Below, one piece after another: positions 27,398-36,675 of a stretch of DNA of 64,000 nt. Origin of the DNA: Clostridioides difficile_A (GTDB taxonomy: Bacteria; Bacillota; Clostridia; Peptostreptococcales; Peptostreptococcaceae); assembly GCA_945909635.1 (NCBI GenBank), contig OX246690.1, forward strand, positions 2,914,001-2,978,000, in the 5' to 3' direction. How positions within the stretch are numbered: the stretch's first letter is position 1; each line of letters opens with the position of its first letter. Made by a program: the position numbers and the translations under genes. The notes below the pieces were generated by a model. It had not been told where the DNA came from and made no database searches. It saw only the letters and a list, made by a program, of their open reading frames with translations.

Positions 27398-27635
27398 AAT
27401 AATTTTTTAAAAAATCGTTTTCTTGCTCATCAATGCTATTCCAGCTCTTTGAAATAGATTCAAACGGGTATTCTATGTTTAATATTTATTACAGTTATAA
27501 ATCAATAATGTTTATTTATATAATCTTATAAAACATTTTGTTGAATAATTAAACAAACATATATATAATGATTGTTAATAGATACACTTTAAAGACTTGA
27601 TTTAGACATATTATTACGATTTGAAGGTGATTAAA

Positions 27636-29597
27636 TTGAAAATAACTAATTCAGAAACAAACAATTTAGAAAAAGATTTGGTGATTTTATCTCCTTATGA
27701 GGGATTTGAATCCCAACTATCTGAGATACTTAATGAAATGAATTTATATCCAACTGTAATTGAGGGATACAATATAAATGATTATTTAATAAGTAAATTA
27801 AACAATCTTTTTACAGAGTATTCATATCCTGAAGTAATAATTAGTAGAGGTGGTGTGGCAAGTCACATAAGTAAAATATTTAAAAATACAGTTATAATTA
27901 GAATGGAGCCTGATTACTTTGATATTATAAATGCGGTTAATTCTGCAAAGATATATGGTGATAATATAGGTATTATAATGCATTCAGAAACAATAGAATT
28001 GATAACAGACAAAGTTGACATAATTAAAAATATCCTTAATCTACATAAACTTAAAATATATGCTTTTGAAACTATAGATGACATTCATAACCAAGTAATT
28101 TGTGGAAAATCCGATGGTATGGATGCAATGGTGGGCGGAGGAATAGCCGCATTAGAAAGTGGTACATCAAATAAAATGCCTGTAGTATTTGTTAAATCAA
28201 GTAAAACTTCTGTAATTGAAGCTATAAAACAAGCTCTTTCTATAATTAAAGTAAGAAAAAAAGAAAGAAAACAATTAGAAAGTCTAAAATTAATTGTAAA
28301 CTATATATCAGAAGGTGTCATGGCAATTAATGGTGATAAAGTGGTACTGATTAACTCAACCTTAGAAGATATCTTAGGTATTAAAAATATTCAGGTGTTT
28401 AATAAAAAAATTGTTGACATAAACAACACAATAGCTGATTTTTTAAATAAAGAAGGTAAGGACAAAGAAATAATCAAAATTGATAAGTCAAATTTTCTGA
28501 TAGAAAAATCCAATCTTAATGAAAGTGGTTTTGCAGAAAAGATATTACGTTTCCATAACGTTGAAAAAATTCAAGAGCAAGAACAGAAAATTAGGTCAAA
28601 ATTGAATGCTAAAGGATTTGTAGCAAAGTATAATTTTGATGATATAATAGGAAAAAGTAATGCTATTAAAAATGTTATTAATTCTGCACGCATCTATGCT
28701 TCAACAGATGCAAGCATTCTAATATCTGGAAATAGTGGTACTGGAAAAGAATTATTAGCACAAAGTATACATAATGAAAGTAACAGAAAAAATGGACCTT
28801 TTGTACCTATAAATTGTGGAGCAATTCCTGAAAATCTTCTTGAAAGTGAATTTTTTGGTTATGAAGAAGGAGCATTCTCAGGTGCAAAAAAAAATGGAAA
28901 AAAAGGCTTATTTGAACTAGCTCATACAGGAACAATTTTTTTAGATGAAATTAATTCTCTACCAATTTCTCTCCAGAGTAAATTGTTAAGGGTAATACAA
29001 GAAAAAGAATTTAATAGAATAGGTTCAGATTCTATAATTTCAGTTGATGTTAGAATAATAGCAGCTACAAATCAAGATATGAATAAATTAACTCGCAATA
29101 ATAAATTCAGAACTGACTTGTATTATCGTTTAAATATATTAAATTTGAACTTACCTACTCTCTCTGATAGAAAGGGAGATATTGAGATTTTATCCATTCA
29201 TTTTTTAAATTACTATTCAAAAAAATACAAAGTAAACATTCCATATTTAGAAAAACATGAGTTGGATATATTAACAAATTATAATTGGCCAGGTAATGTT
29301 AGAGAATTAGAGAATACTATTCATAGATTTGTACTTCTTTATGGCAAAGAAAATAATAATAATAATTTGATTTATAATTGTTTAGAAAATACAACTGATG
29401 TTATGGAAAATAATGTTGTAGAAGACAAAAAAGAAAGTAAGGAGATTATTAAGATACACAGAGATACCCTTGAAGTAATGGAAAGAGAAATTATTTTATC
29501 TTATTTAAATGAATGTAAATGGAATAAACAAATAGTGGCTGATAAGCTTGGGATATGCAGAAGTACTTTATGGAGAAAATTAAAAGAATCTAAGTAA
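27636..29597 (+). CDS. PrpR-type sigma-54-dependent transcriptional activator
   Basis: 653 aa. Residues 1-200 form a PrpR-N sensor (two alpha/beta lobes, with the SRGGVASHI and MHSETIELI stretches). A PAS-like segment (about 215-300) leads to the sigma-54 AAA+ domain (about 325-560) with Walker A GNSGTGKE, the sigma-54-contacting loop GAFSGAKK (GAFTGA variant), Walker B GTIFLDEINSLP, and RTDLYYRLN. A Fis-type HTH ends the protein (VADKLGICRSTLWRKLKES). The TTG at 27636 is preferred as start, with AAGGTG upstream; another TTG lies 15 bases earlier. It probably activates the divergent aldolase-MFS-hydrolase operon when its effector binds. Confidence 0.9.
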   Translation: MKITNSETNNLEKDLVILSPYEGFESQLSEILNEMNLYPTVIEGYNINDYLISKLNNLFTEYSYPEVIISRGGVASHISKIFKNTVIIRMEPDYFDIINAVNSAKIYGDNIGIIMHSETIELITDKVDIIKNILNLHKLKIYAFETIDDIHNQVICGKSDGMDAMVGGGIAALESGTSNKMPVVFVKSSKTSVIEAIKQALSIIKVRKKERKQLESLKLIVNYISEGVMAINGDKVVLINSTLEDILGIKNIQVFNKKIVDINNTIADFLNKEGKDKEIIKIDKSNFLIEKSNLNESGFAEKILRFHNVEKIQEQEQKIRSKLNAKGFVAKYNFDDIIGKSNAIKNVINSARIYASTDASILISGNSGTGKELLAQSIHNESNRKNGPFVPINCGAIPENLLESEFFGYEEGAFSGAKKNGKKGLFELAHTGTIFLDEINSLPISLQSKLLRVIQEKEFNRIGSDSIISVDVRIIAATNQDMNKLTRNNKFRTDLYYRLNILNLNLPTLSDRKGDIEILSIHFLNYYSKKYKVNIPYLEKHELDILTNYNWPGNVRELENTIHRFVLLYGKENNNNNLIYNCLENTTDVMENNVVEDKKESKEIIKIHRDTLEVMEREIILSYLNECKWNKQIVADKLGICRSTLWRKLKESK

Positions 29598-29629
29598 ATC
29601 TTCTAATAATTATTAAACTTATTTGATAA

Positions 29630-29681
29630 GAAAAGGTTGTATGTAAATGTATTTTTATACAAATCTACTTACAACCTTTTC
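29630..29681. terminator. Bidirectional terminator between the activator gene and trpS
   Basis: GAAAAGGTTGTA-type arms with 15 of 16 matching bases and A/T flanks on both sides, lying between convergent genes. Confidence 0.8.
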
Positions 29682-29757
29682 ATAAATAAATATTATTTTT
29701 AATTTATTATTATAATTTATTTAACTAAAAAGATAAATGTTTATCTATAGTTAATCA

Positions 29758-30759
29758 TTAATATCTTCTTTCTATAAAACCAACTTTTTTATAAACTTTT
29801 CTAAGAGTCTTTCTAGCTTGTTTTTCAGCTTTTTCTGCTCCCATACTATATATTTTTTCTAAATAATCTTTATTATTAAGAAGGTCCACATATCTTTCTC
29901 TTATAGGTCTTAAACTTTCTGCTACTACTTCAGCCACATCTTCTTTAAATACTCCATAACCTTTACCTTCATACATGTTTACAATCTCTTCCACACTCTT
30001 TTTGCTTAAATTAGAGTATATATCAAGTAGATTTTTAATACCAGGTTGCTCATCAGTATATTTTACAACACCTAAAGAATCAGTAACACTTCTCTTTATC
30101 TTTCTCTTTATAGTATCTGAATCATCTGCTAATAATATAAAGGCATTTTCATTTGAATCAGATTTACTCATTTTCTTAGTTGGCTCTTGTAAACTCATTA
30201 CTCTTGCTCCACCTTTTGGATAGTATCCTTCTGGAACCACAAATGTAGGTGAGAATCTATTATTAAATCTATTTGCTAAATCACGAGATAACTCTAAATG
30301 TTGTTTTTGGTCATCTCCAACTGGAACCAAATCAGTTTGATATAATAATATGTCAGCAGCCATAAGGACTGGATAAGTAAACAAACCTGCATTTAGATTT
30401 GCTTCACTTTTTTGTGATTTATCCTTAAACTGAGTCATTCTGCTTAATTCTCCCATATAAGTCATTGTACTTAATACCCACATAAGTTCAACATGCTCTT
30501 TAACATGAGATTGAATAAATATAGTATTTTTTTCTGGGTCTAATCCACAAGCTATATATTGAGCAAGCAATTCTATAGCATTAGCTCTCAAAACTTTAGG
30601 GTCTTGAGGTACTGTTATTGCATGTAAATCAACTATACTATAATAGCAATCATAATTATCTTGAAGTTCAGTCCAGTTTTTTATAGCTCCTATATAATTT
30701 CCTAAAGTCATTTTTCCTGATGGTTGTGCACCACTAAATATAACTTTTTTTTCACTCAT
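29758..30759 (-). CDS. trpS: Tryptophanyl-tRNA synthetase
   Basis: Class I synthetase charging tRNA(Trp); 333 aa, normal length. It begins with the HIGH-equivalent motif in SGAQPSGKMTLGNYIGA, has the tryptophan pocket DLVPVGDDQKQHLELSRDLA at about residues 135-155 and KKMSKSD near residue 197. It is 21 bases downstream of mtnN, and both are behind a tryptophan T-box, so expression rises when uncharged tRNA(Trp) accumulates. Confidence 0.97.
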   Translation of the reverse strand: MSEKKVIFSGAQPSGKMTLGNYIGAIKNWTELQDNYDCYYSIVDLHAITVPQDPKVLRANAIELLAQYIACGLDPEKNTIFIQSHVKEHVELMWVLSTMTYMGELSRMTQFKDKSQKSEANLNAGLFTYPVLMAADILLYQTDLVPVGDDQKQHLELSRDLANRFNNRFSPTFVVPEGYYPKGGARVMSLQEPTKKMSKSDSNENAFILLADDSDTIKRKIKRSVTDSLGVVKYTDEQPGIKNLLDIYSNLSKKSVEEIVNMYEGKGYGVFKEDVAEVVAESLRPIRERYVDLLNNKDYLEKIYSMGAEKAEKQARKTLRKVYKKVGFIERRY

Positions 30760-30780
30760 TTTACTTGTACCTCCTTATAT

Positions 30781-31479
30781 TTATATTGATTTTAACATAT
30801 TTAAAACTATATCCTTAGAATTGTTGGCAGCATCGTGTACAAATACATCATACGTAACATCAGCACTTCCATCTGCCTTATCAGACATTGCTCTTATTAT
30901 TACGAATGGAGTATTATTTAGATAACATACATGAGCTATAGCTCCACCTTCCATTTCTCCACAATACCCACCAAAATCATTTACTAATTCATCTTTTAAT
31001 TCTTTAGAATTTATAAATTTATCTCCTGTAACGACTCTTCCTTTCAGTACTTTGTGAGTCTTTACTTCCTCTACAGAAGATTTGTAAGCAGCATCTATAA
31101 GTCTTTCATCTGCTTTAAATACAGAAGTCTTCATTCTTGGTATAACTCCCTTAGGGTCTCCAAATGCTGTAGTATCTATATCATATTGTATAGCATCAGT
31201 CGATATCACTATGTCATTAACATCAAGATTTTCGTTCAAAGCACCTGCTACACCTGTATTAACAATAGCATCAACTTTAAATTCACTTATTAGTATCTGT
31301 GCACAAAGAGCAGAATTAACTTTACCTATACCACATTTTACTAATACTACATTTTTTCCTTCTAATGTTCCTTGATGAAACTCTAAACTAGCTTTTTTTA
31401 CAGTTTCTTTAATATCCATTAAATTAACTAAAATACTTACTTCTTCATCCATTGCACCTATAATTCCTATTACGTTCAT
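30781..31479 (-). CDS. mtnN: 5'-methylthioadenosine / S-adenosylhomocysteine nucleosidase
   Basis: Hydrolyses MTA and SAH to adenine and a thioribose sugar, recycling sulphur and removing the SAM by-product. 232 aa; family start IGIIGAMDEEVSILV, NTGVAGAL near residue 80, EMEGGAIAHVCYLNNTPFVIIRAMSDKAD near residues 175-203 with the catalytic Glu and Asp. It is co-transcribed with trpS under a Trp T-box, an unexpected pairing because it has no direct role in tryptophan metabolism. Confidence 0.95.
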   Translation of the reverse strand: MNVIGIIGAMDEEVSILVNLMDIKETVKKASLEFHQGTLEGKNVVLVKCGIGKVNSALCAQILISEFKVDAIVNTGVAGALNENLDVNDIVISTDAIQYDIDTTAFGDPKGVIPRMKTSVFKADERLIDAAYKSSVEEVKTHKVLKGRVVTGDKFINSKELKDELVNDFGGYCGEMEGGAIAHVCYLNNTPFVIIRAMSDKADGSADVTYDVFVHDAANNSKDIVLNMLKSI

Positions 31480-31508
31480 TTTTCCTCCTAAATTTTCTAT
31501 ATTAAAAA

Positions 31509-31722
31509 ATCCGTCCTAAATCAATAGGACGGATATATTTTCCGTGGTACCACCTAAATTTATATATACTCAAAGTTGAATATATATATCTCAATATATG
31601 CTGTAACGTGCACACACGATATCAGATACTCTGTAGCCTTAAACTACATTTCACCTTACTCCTTAAAGACCCATTCAATAAACACTTTTTATTAAGTTCT
31701 CAGCACCCTTAACTCTCTGTAC
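31509..31722 (-). promoter_or_regulatory. T-box riboswitch, tryptophan specifier
   Basis: The minus-strand leader has the stem I AGAGAG element (about 31710), a specifier loop reading GAA-TGG-GTC with UGG (Trp) at 31671-31673, the T-box GGTGGTACCACGG (31541-31555) that binds the uncharged tRNA acceptor end, and a terminator ATCCGTCCTA/TAGGACGGAT (31509-31534) followed by T-run. Specifier and downstream trpS agree. The remainder of 31723-31853 is AT-rich and empty. Confidence 0.92.
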
Positions 31723-31853
31723 AAAAGTATATTTATTTACTATTTCTTATCACAGGATTAAATTTATTAATTTCTTTATTTTATAATATTCCTTACACTA
31801 TAAATTGTCAACTATATATTATAATATCCAAAAGAAATTATTAAAATACATTT

Positions 31854-33257
31854 TTATTTAGCTGTTTTCTTTTCATATCTATTCCACAACCATATACCAG
31901 ATAGTATAACTAGAAGACCTCCACCAATCATCTCTATCTCATATATGATATTTTCAGCAAATGTAGGCATAACTGGTGCTGCAGATAATAGTATACCAAC
32001 TACAGTTACTACTAGAACCATTTTCGCTAAACCTATACAAGTACTTGTTGATTTTGCCATAGTATAAGGTCTAATTTCATCTGGTCTCTCTTTTCTTAAT
32101 TTAATATAAGAAGCATATAATAACACATATGGGAATAAAGCAGTTAATGCTGTCATAGTTACAAGAACATTATATATAGCATCAACAGAAGGCATTAATG
32201 TAGTCACTAATAATATTATAGTAACTATTATTGCTTGAAGTATAACAGCTTTAGAAGGTATTTTATGTTCATTTACTTCTACTAAGCTATCTGGGAATAC
32301 TCCTTTTTTGACACTACCAAATAACATTTTTATTGGTGATGCTATGTAAAGAACTATTGCTCCTAGTATTGAGAAAGCTATACCAAAAGCTATTAATTGA
32401 ACCAACCAAGAGCCTATTCCTAAAGATTGACAAACAGCTGCAAGTGCATCCAATACACCTTTAGAAGCAGTAATTTGGTCTGGTGGTATTATCATTGTTA
32501 TTGCAATTGAACCTAATACATATAATGAAGCTACTATCCCAGCTGATATTAATATAGCTTTAGGGAAGTTCTTTTCAGGCTTATCTATCTCTGTTATAAA
32601 GTTAGCTGCAGTTTCTGCTCCTGCTAAACCAAACATTATAGCTGATATAGCGACAAATGCATCCATGTTAAGCTTTGGAGTCATTGAAGCTATTGTATAT
32701 GTTGAAGCTATATCATGTTTTTTCAATACAAATACTGCTACAAATGAAAATATTATAAGTATAGCACTTGGTATTGTTGAACCTAATGCACCTGTATTAG
32801 TAAATATCTTTGTAAAACTTATTCCTTTAGTTGCTATAAGAGATAATGCCCAGAATATTACTAAAGATAATATAAGTACAAACATCTTATTATCTGCAAG
32901 TGCTGGATTTCCTATTGTATAAGAAACATTTACTGCTAAAAAAGTTAAGAATGAAGAATACCAAAATATTTTAGCTGTCCAATTTAGCCAAGAAACTAAA
33001 AATCCATATTTTTCTCCAAAGGCTTCCTTAACCCAATCATATAAACCTCCATCACCTTTTTGATATGTAGAAGCTAATTCAGCACAAATTAAAGCTCCTG
33101 GTACAAAATATATAAATGAGAATAATAACCACATAGGTATTGCACCTAATCCTAAACCAAAGCTTGATGCTGTAGATTTAGCTATCCATCTGATACCATA
33201 TAAAGCTGATACATTCATAAATACCAAACTCCACAGGCCTATTTTTTTCTTTTCCAT
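31854..33257 (-). CDS. APC-family amino acid permease
   Basis: 467 aa with about 12 hydrophobic segments and the N-terminal APC pattern (SLVFMNVSALYGIRW, then GALICAELASTYQKGDGGLYDWV around residues 55-80, and FGLAGAETAANFITEID near residue 215). These features place it with amino acid/polyamine/organocation transporters of the glutamate:GABA antiporter-like branch. The exact substrate cannot be called. It is monocistronic, with its own promoter and a long structured leader; mtnN-trpS lie downstream but have their own T-box. Confidence 0.85.
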   Translation of the reverse strand: MEKKKIGLWSLVFMNVSALYGIRWIAKSTASSFGLGLGAIPMWLLFSFIYFVPGALICAELASTYQKGDGGLYDWVKEAFGEKYGFLVSWLNWTAKIFWYSSFLTFLAVNVSYTIGNPALADNKMFVLILSLVIFWALSLIATKGISFTKIFTNTGALGSTIPSAILIIFSFVAVFVLKKHDIASTYTIASMTPKLNMDAFVAISAIMFGLAGAETAANFITEIDKPEKNFPKAILISAGIVASLYVLGSIAITMIIPPDQITASKGVLDALAAVCQSLGIGSWLVQLIAFGIAFSILGAIVLYIASPIKMLFGSVKKGVFPDSLVEVNEHKIPSKAVILQAIIVTIILLVTTLMPSVDAIYNVLVTMTALTALFPYVLLYASYIKLRKERPDEIRPYTMAKSTSTCIGLAKMVLVVTVVGILLSAAPVMPTFAENIIYEIEMIGGGLLVILSGIWLWNRYEKKTAK

Positions 33258-33295
33258 CCTAATTTAAATTCTCCTCTCTATTAATTAGTTAAAAG

Positions 33296-33445
33296 TTGAT
33301 TTCAAAATTGATAAAACAGATTCACTGTCATTAAATCAATAGCATTCAGAGTTTTTAAATTATTAAGGTCTTTTGTTAAAAAAATCTAAATACTTTGAAA
33401 TCAAATTTTATTAAAAGTGGTAAATCTCAAAAGCTCTGCCACTTT
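33296..33445 (-). promoter_or_regulatory. Structured 5' leader of the amino acid permease
   Basis: From the predicted start of transcription the minus-strand leader folds into: a 5' hairpin AAAGTGG/CCACTTT (33439-33445 with 33414-33420); a perfect 11-bp long-range helix (TTGATTTCAAA at 33394-33404 with TTTGAAATCAA at 33296-33306); and, inside it, a stem-loop of ATTGAT/ATCAAT and ACAG/CTGT. No intrinsic terminator is evident, so control, if any, could act on translation. No known riboswitch class was recognised. Confidence 0.4.
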
Positions 33446-33452
33446 AATTCTA

Positions 33453-33481
33453 ATCATACTAAATTTTTAAAATTGTTTCAA
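33453..33481 (-). promoter_or_regulatory. Promoter of the amino acid permease
   Basis: On the minus strand TTGAAA (33476-33481), 17 bases, TATGAT (33453-33458). It places the transcript start right at the 5' hairpin of the leader. The remaining 33482-33751 stretch is AT-rich and shows nothing else. Confidence 0.65.
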
Positions 33482-33751
33482 TATTATTTTAATATAAAAT
33501 TTTATTTGTTATTTTTCATGATGATATAAAAAACTTAAAATCACAAATTTATATCTTTTATTTATTATTTTTATAAATTTTTCACAATAAAAAATAATTT
33601 ACCTCTATATTTAATGTAAAAGTGATGATTAAATTTAATATAAAAAATATATAACAAAAATTTTTTATATTTCTAAAAGAAAAGTATACTCTTTTTTGTT
33701 TAATAATGCTAAAATTGATTTGTATTAAATTTTGATTAGGAGGAAATTATT

Positions 33752-34828
33752 ATGAAGACTCAAAGATTGAATGCTGTACTTGAACAAATGAAAAAAGATG
33801 ATATTTCTCAAATGTTGGTAAGTGACCCTACTTCGATATTTTATCTAACAGGAGCACTAATCCACCCAGGCGAAAGATTATTAGCATTATACCTAAATTT
33901 AAATGGAAATAATAAATTATTTATAAATGAATTATTCCCTGTTACAGAAGATTTAGGTGTTGAAATGATTTGGTTTAATGATACTCAAAATCCAGTAGAA
34001 ATAATAACTGAACATATAGACAAAAATGCTACTATGGGTGTTGATAAAAACTGGCCAGCTAGATTCTTATTAAGCTTAATGGAATTAGGTGGAGGAAGCA
34101 AATTTGTAAATTCATCTTATATAATAGATACTTTAAGAATGTGTAAAGATGAAGAAGAAAAAGAATTAATGAGAATAGCTTCAAGATTAAATGACAAGGG
34201 TATGGAGCAACTTAAAGCTACTGTTTCTGGTGAACTTACAGAGAAACAACTTGTTGGTAAATTATCTAAAATATATGAAGATTTAGGTGCTGATGGATTT
34301 TCATTTGACCCTATTATAGGATTTGGACCTAATGGAGCTAACCCACATGGTGAGCCTGGAAACGCACTTGTAAAACCAGGAGATGCAATAATATTAGACA
34401 TAGGTTGTATAAAAGACAATTATTGTGCTGATATGACAAGAACTGTATTCTATAAAGAAATACCTGAAAAAGGTAGAGAGATATTTGAAATAGTTCTTGA
34501 AGCTAATAAGAGAGCTGAAGCTATTGTAAAACCAGGAGTTAGATTCTGTGATATAGATGCTGCTGCTCGTGATTACATAACTGAAAAAGGATATGGACAA
34601 TACTTCACTCATAGAACAGGTCACTCTATAGGACTTGAAGTTCATGATAAGGGAGATGTATCTTCTATAAATACAGATACTGTACAACCAGGAATGATAT
34701 TCTCTATAGAACCAGGTATATATTTACCAGGTGAATTCGGAGTTAGAATAGAAGATTTAGTACTTGTTACTGAAGATGGTTGTGAGATATTAAATAAATA
34801 TGATAAAGAAATATGTGTAGTTGGTTAA
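33752..34828 (+). CDS. M24B family Xaa-Pro aminopeptidase/dipeptidase
   Basis: Cleaves N-terminal residues next to proline in peptides; a cytoplasmic dinuclear metallopeptidase. 358 aa. An N-terminal creatinase-like domain (about 1-125) precedes the pita-bread fold with all metal ligands: ILDIG and CADMTRTVF (two Asp), HRTGHSIGLEVHD (His), IEPGIY (Glu) and VRIEDLV (Glu). A good AGGAGG site precedes the ATG. Proline-containing peptides matter to a Stickland fermenter; this metabolic link is inference. Monocistronic on the plus strand. Confidence 0.92.
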   Translation: MKTQRLNAVLEQMKKDDISQMLVSDPTSIFYLTGALIHPGERLLALYLNLNGNNKLFINELFPVTEDLGVEMIWFNDTQNPVEIITEHIDKNATMGVDKNWPARFLLSLMELGGGSKFVNSSYIIDTLRMCKDEEEKELMRIASRLNDKGMEQLKATVSGELTEKQLVGKLSKIYEDLGADGFSFDPIIGFGPNGANPHGEPGNALVKPGDAIILDIGCIKDNYCADMTRTVFYKEIPEKGREIFEIVLEANKRAEAIVKPGVRFCDIDAAARDYITEKGYGQYFTHRTGHSIGLEVHDKGDVSSINTDTVQPGMIFSIEPGIYLPGEFGVRIEDLVLVTEDGCEILNKYDKEICVVG

Positions 34829-34857
34829 TTATAAAATTAACTTACTAAAATTAAAAC

Positions 34858-34896
34858 AAGCCATATAAAAATGCTTTAAGCATTTTTATATGGCTT
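34858..34896. terminator. Bidirectional terminator between the M24 peptidase and degV genes
   Basis: A perfect inverted repeat with 19-base arms (AAGCCATATAAAAATGCTT) and almost no loop, between convergent genes. Confidence 0.85.
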
Positions 34897-34915
34897 CAAT
34901 TTTTCACATCATGAT

Positions 34916-35758
34916 TTATATAGCAGTAATTAAAATTGCACCTTTTGAAGTATATGTACCCATAACTGAGCCAACTTCACAGATTACAACATCTTTATAT
35001 TTTACATCTTTCTCCATAACTTCCCTTACTTTTTGAGCCTTCTCAGGACAGTTTGCATGTCCTATAAATAAGACCTTTTCTTCTCTGTCTTTAATCTTGG
35101 ATTCTACCAAATTAATCAACTTTTTCAAGCTATTCCCTTCACCTCTTGCCTTATCTATTGGAGTTACAATACCATCTGCAACTTGTATTATAGCCTTAAA
35201 ATTCAATGTATTTATAATTTTTCCTGCTATAGGGTTTATTCTTCCACCCTTGATAGCATTTTCTAATGTCTCTAAAGTCCCCAAAAATGGTGGATTATCT
35301 TTGTATTTATCTATTATTGAAACAATTTCTTCGATTTCTTTTCCTTCTTTGATTAATATTGCTGCTTTTAACACAAGTTGTCCTATTCCAATTGACCCAC
35401 TAAGTGAGTCTATAACCTCAATTTTTTTATTGTTCCCTTCCTTTTCAAACATATCTTTTGCCAAAAGTGCACTATTATAAGTACCAGACAGTCTTGAACT
35501 TATATTAATCACCAATATACTTTCTTCCTGACAATGATATGCTTCTAAAAATTTATCAGGTGAAGGACATGATGTTTTTGGTAGTACTTTGCTTTCACTC
35601 ATTTTTCTATAGAAAGTTTCATTATCTATTTCTTTTCCAGATATATAACTTTCTTCTCCAAAAGATACATTTAAACCAACAACTTCAATGTTGTATTTTT
35701 CTATTATATCATTAGGTAAGTCACATGCACTATCCACTATCAATTTTATTTTATCCAT
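34916..35758 (-). CDS. DegV family (fatty-acid-binding, FakB-like) protein
   Basis: 280 aa DegV fold protein; it starts KLIVDSACDLPNDIIEKYNIEVV, has KTSCPSPDKFLEAY (about residue 60) and INISSRLSGTYNSA (about residue 85), which line the fatty-acid pocket in FakB proteins. Such proteins present fatty acids to FakA kinase for incorporation into phospholipid. No fakA is in the window. Its upstream region holds a 16-bp palindrome shared with the divergent tetR gene, so it is probably under that repressor. Confidence 0.9.
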   Translation of the reverse strand: MDKIKLIVDSACDLPNDIIEKYNIEVVGLNVSFGEESYISGKEIDNETFYRKMSESKVLPKTSCPSPDKFLEAYHCQEESILVINISSRLSGTYNSALLAKDMFEKEGNNKKIEVIDSLSGSIGIGQLVLKAAILIKEGKEIEEIVSIIDKYKDNPPFLGTLETLENAIKGGRINPIAGKIINTLNFKAIIQVADGIVTPIDKARGEGNSLKKLINLVESKIKDREEKVLFIGHANCPEKAQKVREVMEKDVKYKDVVICEVGSVMGTYTSKGAILITAI

Positions 35759-35796
35759 ATTAACCTCACTATAAGATATTGTTTTTATTTATTCAG

Positions 35797-35812
35797 TCGG
35801 TCGTACGACCGA
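35797..35812. promoter_or_regulatory. Probable TetR operator
   Basis: TCGGTCGTACGACCGA, a perfect 16-bp palindrome and a striking GC-rich island in AT-rich DNA, 39 bases upstream of the degV ATG and 131 bases upstream of the divergent tetR ATG. Placement between a TetR regulator and its neighbour suggests that it is the repressor's binding site. Confidence 0.75.
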
Positions 35813-35942
35813 TTTAATTACTATTTTATATTTTGAATGAAAAAAAGTCAATAGATATAGATTCTTGCTTTATTGACAATAAATATCCATAAGCTTATAA
35901 TGTTATTAATTTGTTATAAATATACATAGAAAGGTAGGTTTT

Positions 35943-36515
35943 ATGAAAACAAACAATATGAAACAGGCTATTTTATCATCTGCAACTAATTTAATAGCCA
36001 AAAATGGAGTTCAAAATACTAGTCTTGCTGATATTGCAAAAGATGTAAATATAAGTAAAGGTACTTTGTATTATCACTACGCATCTAAAAATGATATTAT
36101 ATATGATATTGCAGACACTCATTTAGAAGTTATAACCAGTGCTATATTAAACTGTGTAAAAAACGTCAAATCAAAAAATTCTCAAATAGAAATGGTTAAT
36201 TTAATCTTAGAGAAAATATCTACTATAGAAAGTCGTGGTAGAGTACATATGTATCTTATTTGTGAAGCAATTACTTCAAATGATGATTTGAAAGAAAGAA
36301 TGAGATTAAAATATATTGAATGGAGAACTACTCTTAAATCTGAAATTGTTGAGTCCTTAGAAAAATACAGTAGAAGTGAAAATGAACAAGATGCTGAATC
36401 ATTTTCCTTCTTACTTATGTCTATAGTAGATGGTTTAGTTGTCCAAAGCTTATTAAGGACAGAAAAAATACCTTATGAAAATATAGCTTCTTTTTTAGTT
36501 AACCATTGGATTTAA
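35943..36515 (+). CDS. TetR-family transcriptional regulator
   Basis: 190 aa. The HTH is at about residues 8-55 with the family pattern AILSSATNLIAKNGVQNTSLADIAKDVNISKGTLYYHYASK. The C-terminal ligand domain (about 60-190) is all-helical and divergent, as usual. Divergent from degV with a palindromic operator between them, so it likely represses both. If degV is a fatty-acid carrier, an acyl ligand is a plausible effector; that is inference. Confidence 0.92.
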   Translation: MKTNNMKQAILSSATNLIAKNGVQNTSLADIAKDVNISKGTLYYHYASKNDIIYDIADTHLEVITSAILNCVKNVKSKNSQIEMVNLILEKISTIESRGRVHMYLICEAITSNDDLKERMRLKYIEWRTTLKSEIVESLEKYSRSENEQDAESFSFLLMSIVDGLVVQSLLRTEKIPYENIASFLVNHWI

Positions 36516-36538
36516 ATTTAATGCTTAATATGTAACAA

Positions 36539-36577
36539 AAGTGAACTATTAAATTCTTTGAATTTAACAGTTCACTT
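36539..36577. terminator. Terminator after tetR
   Basis: Arms AAGTGAACTATTAAATT and AATTTAACAGTTCACTT (one mismatch) with a short loop and T-rich 3' flank on the plus strand, 24 bases past the stop. Confidence 0.8.
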
Positions 36578-36675
36578 TCTTATTTATTATTAATAATTTT
36601 ATTTAAAACATTTAATTTTTATTTAAACCTTCATGGAATCACAAAATAAAAATCTTTTATAAATTTTAAATATCT

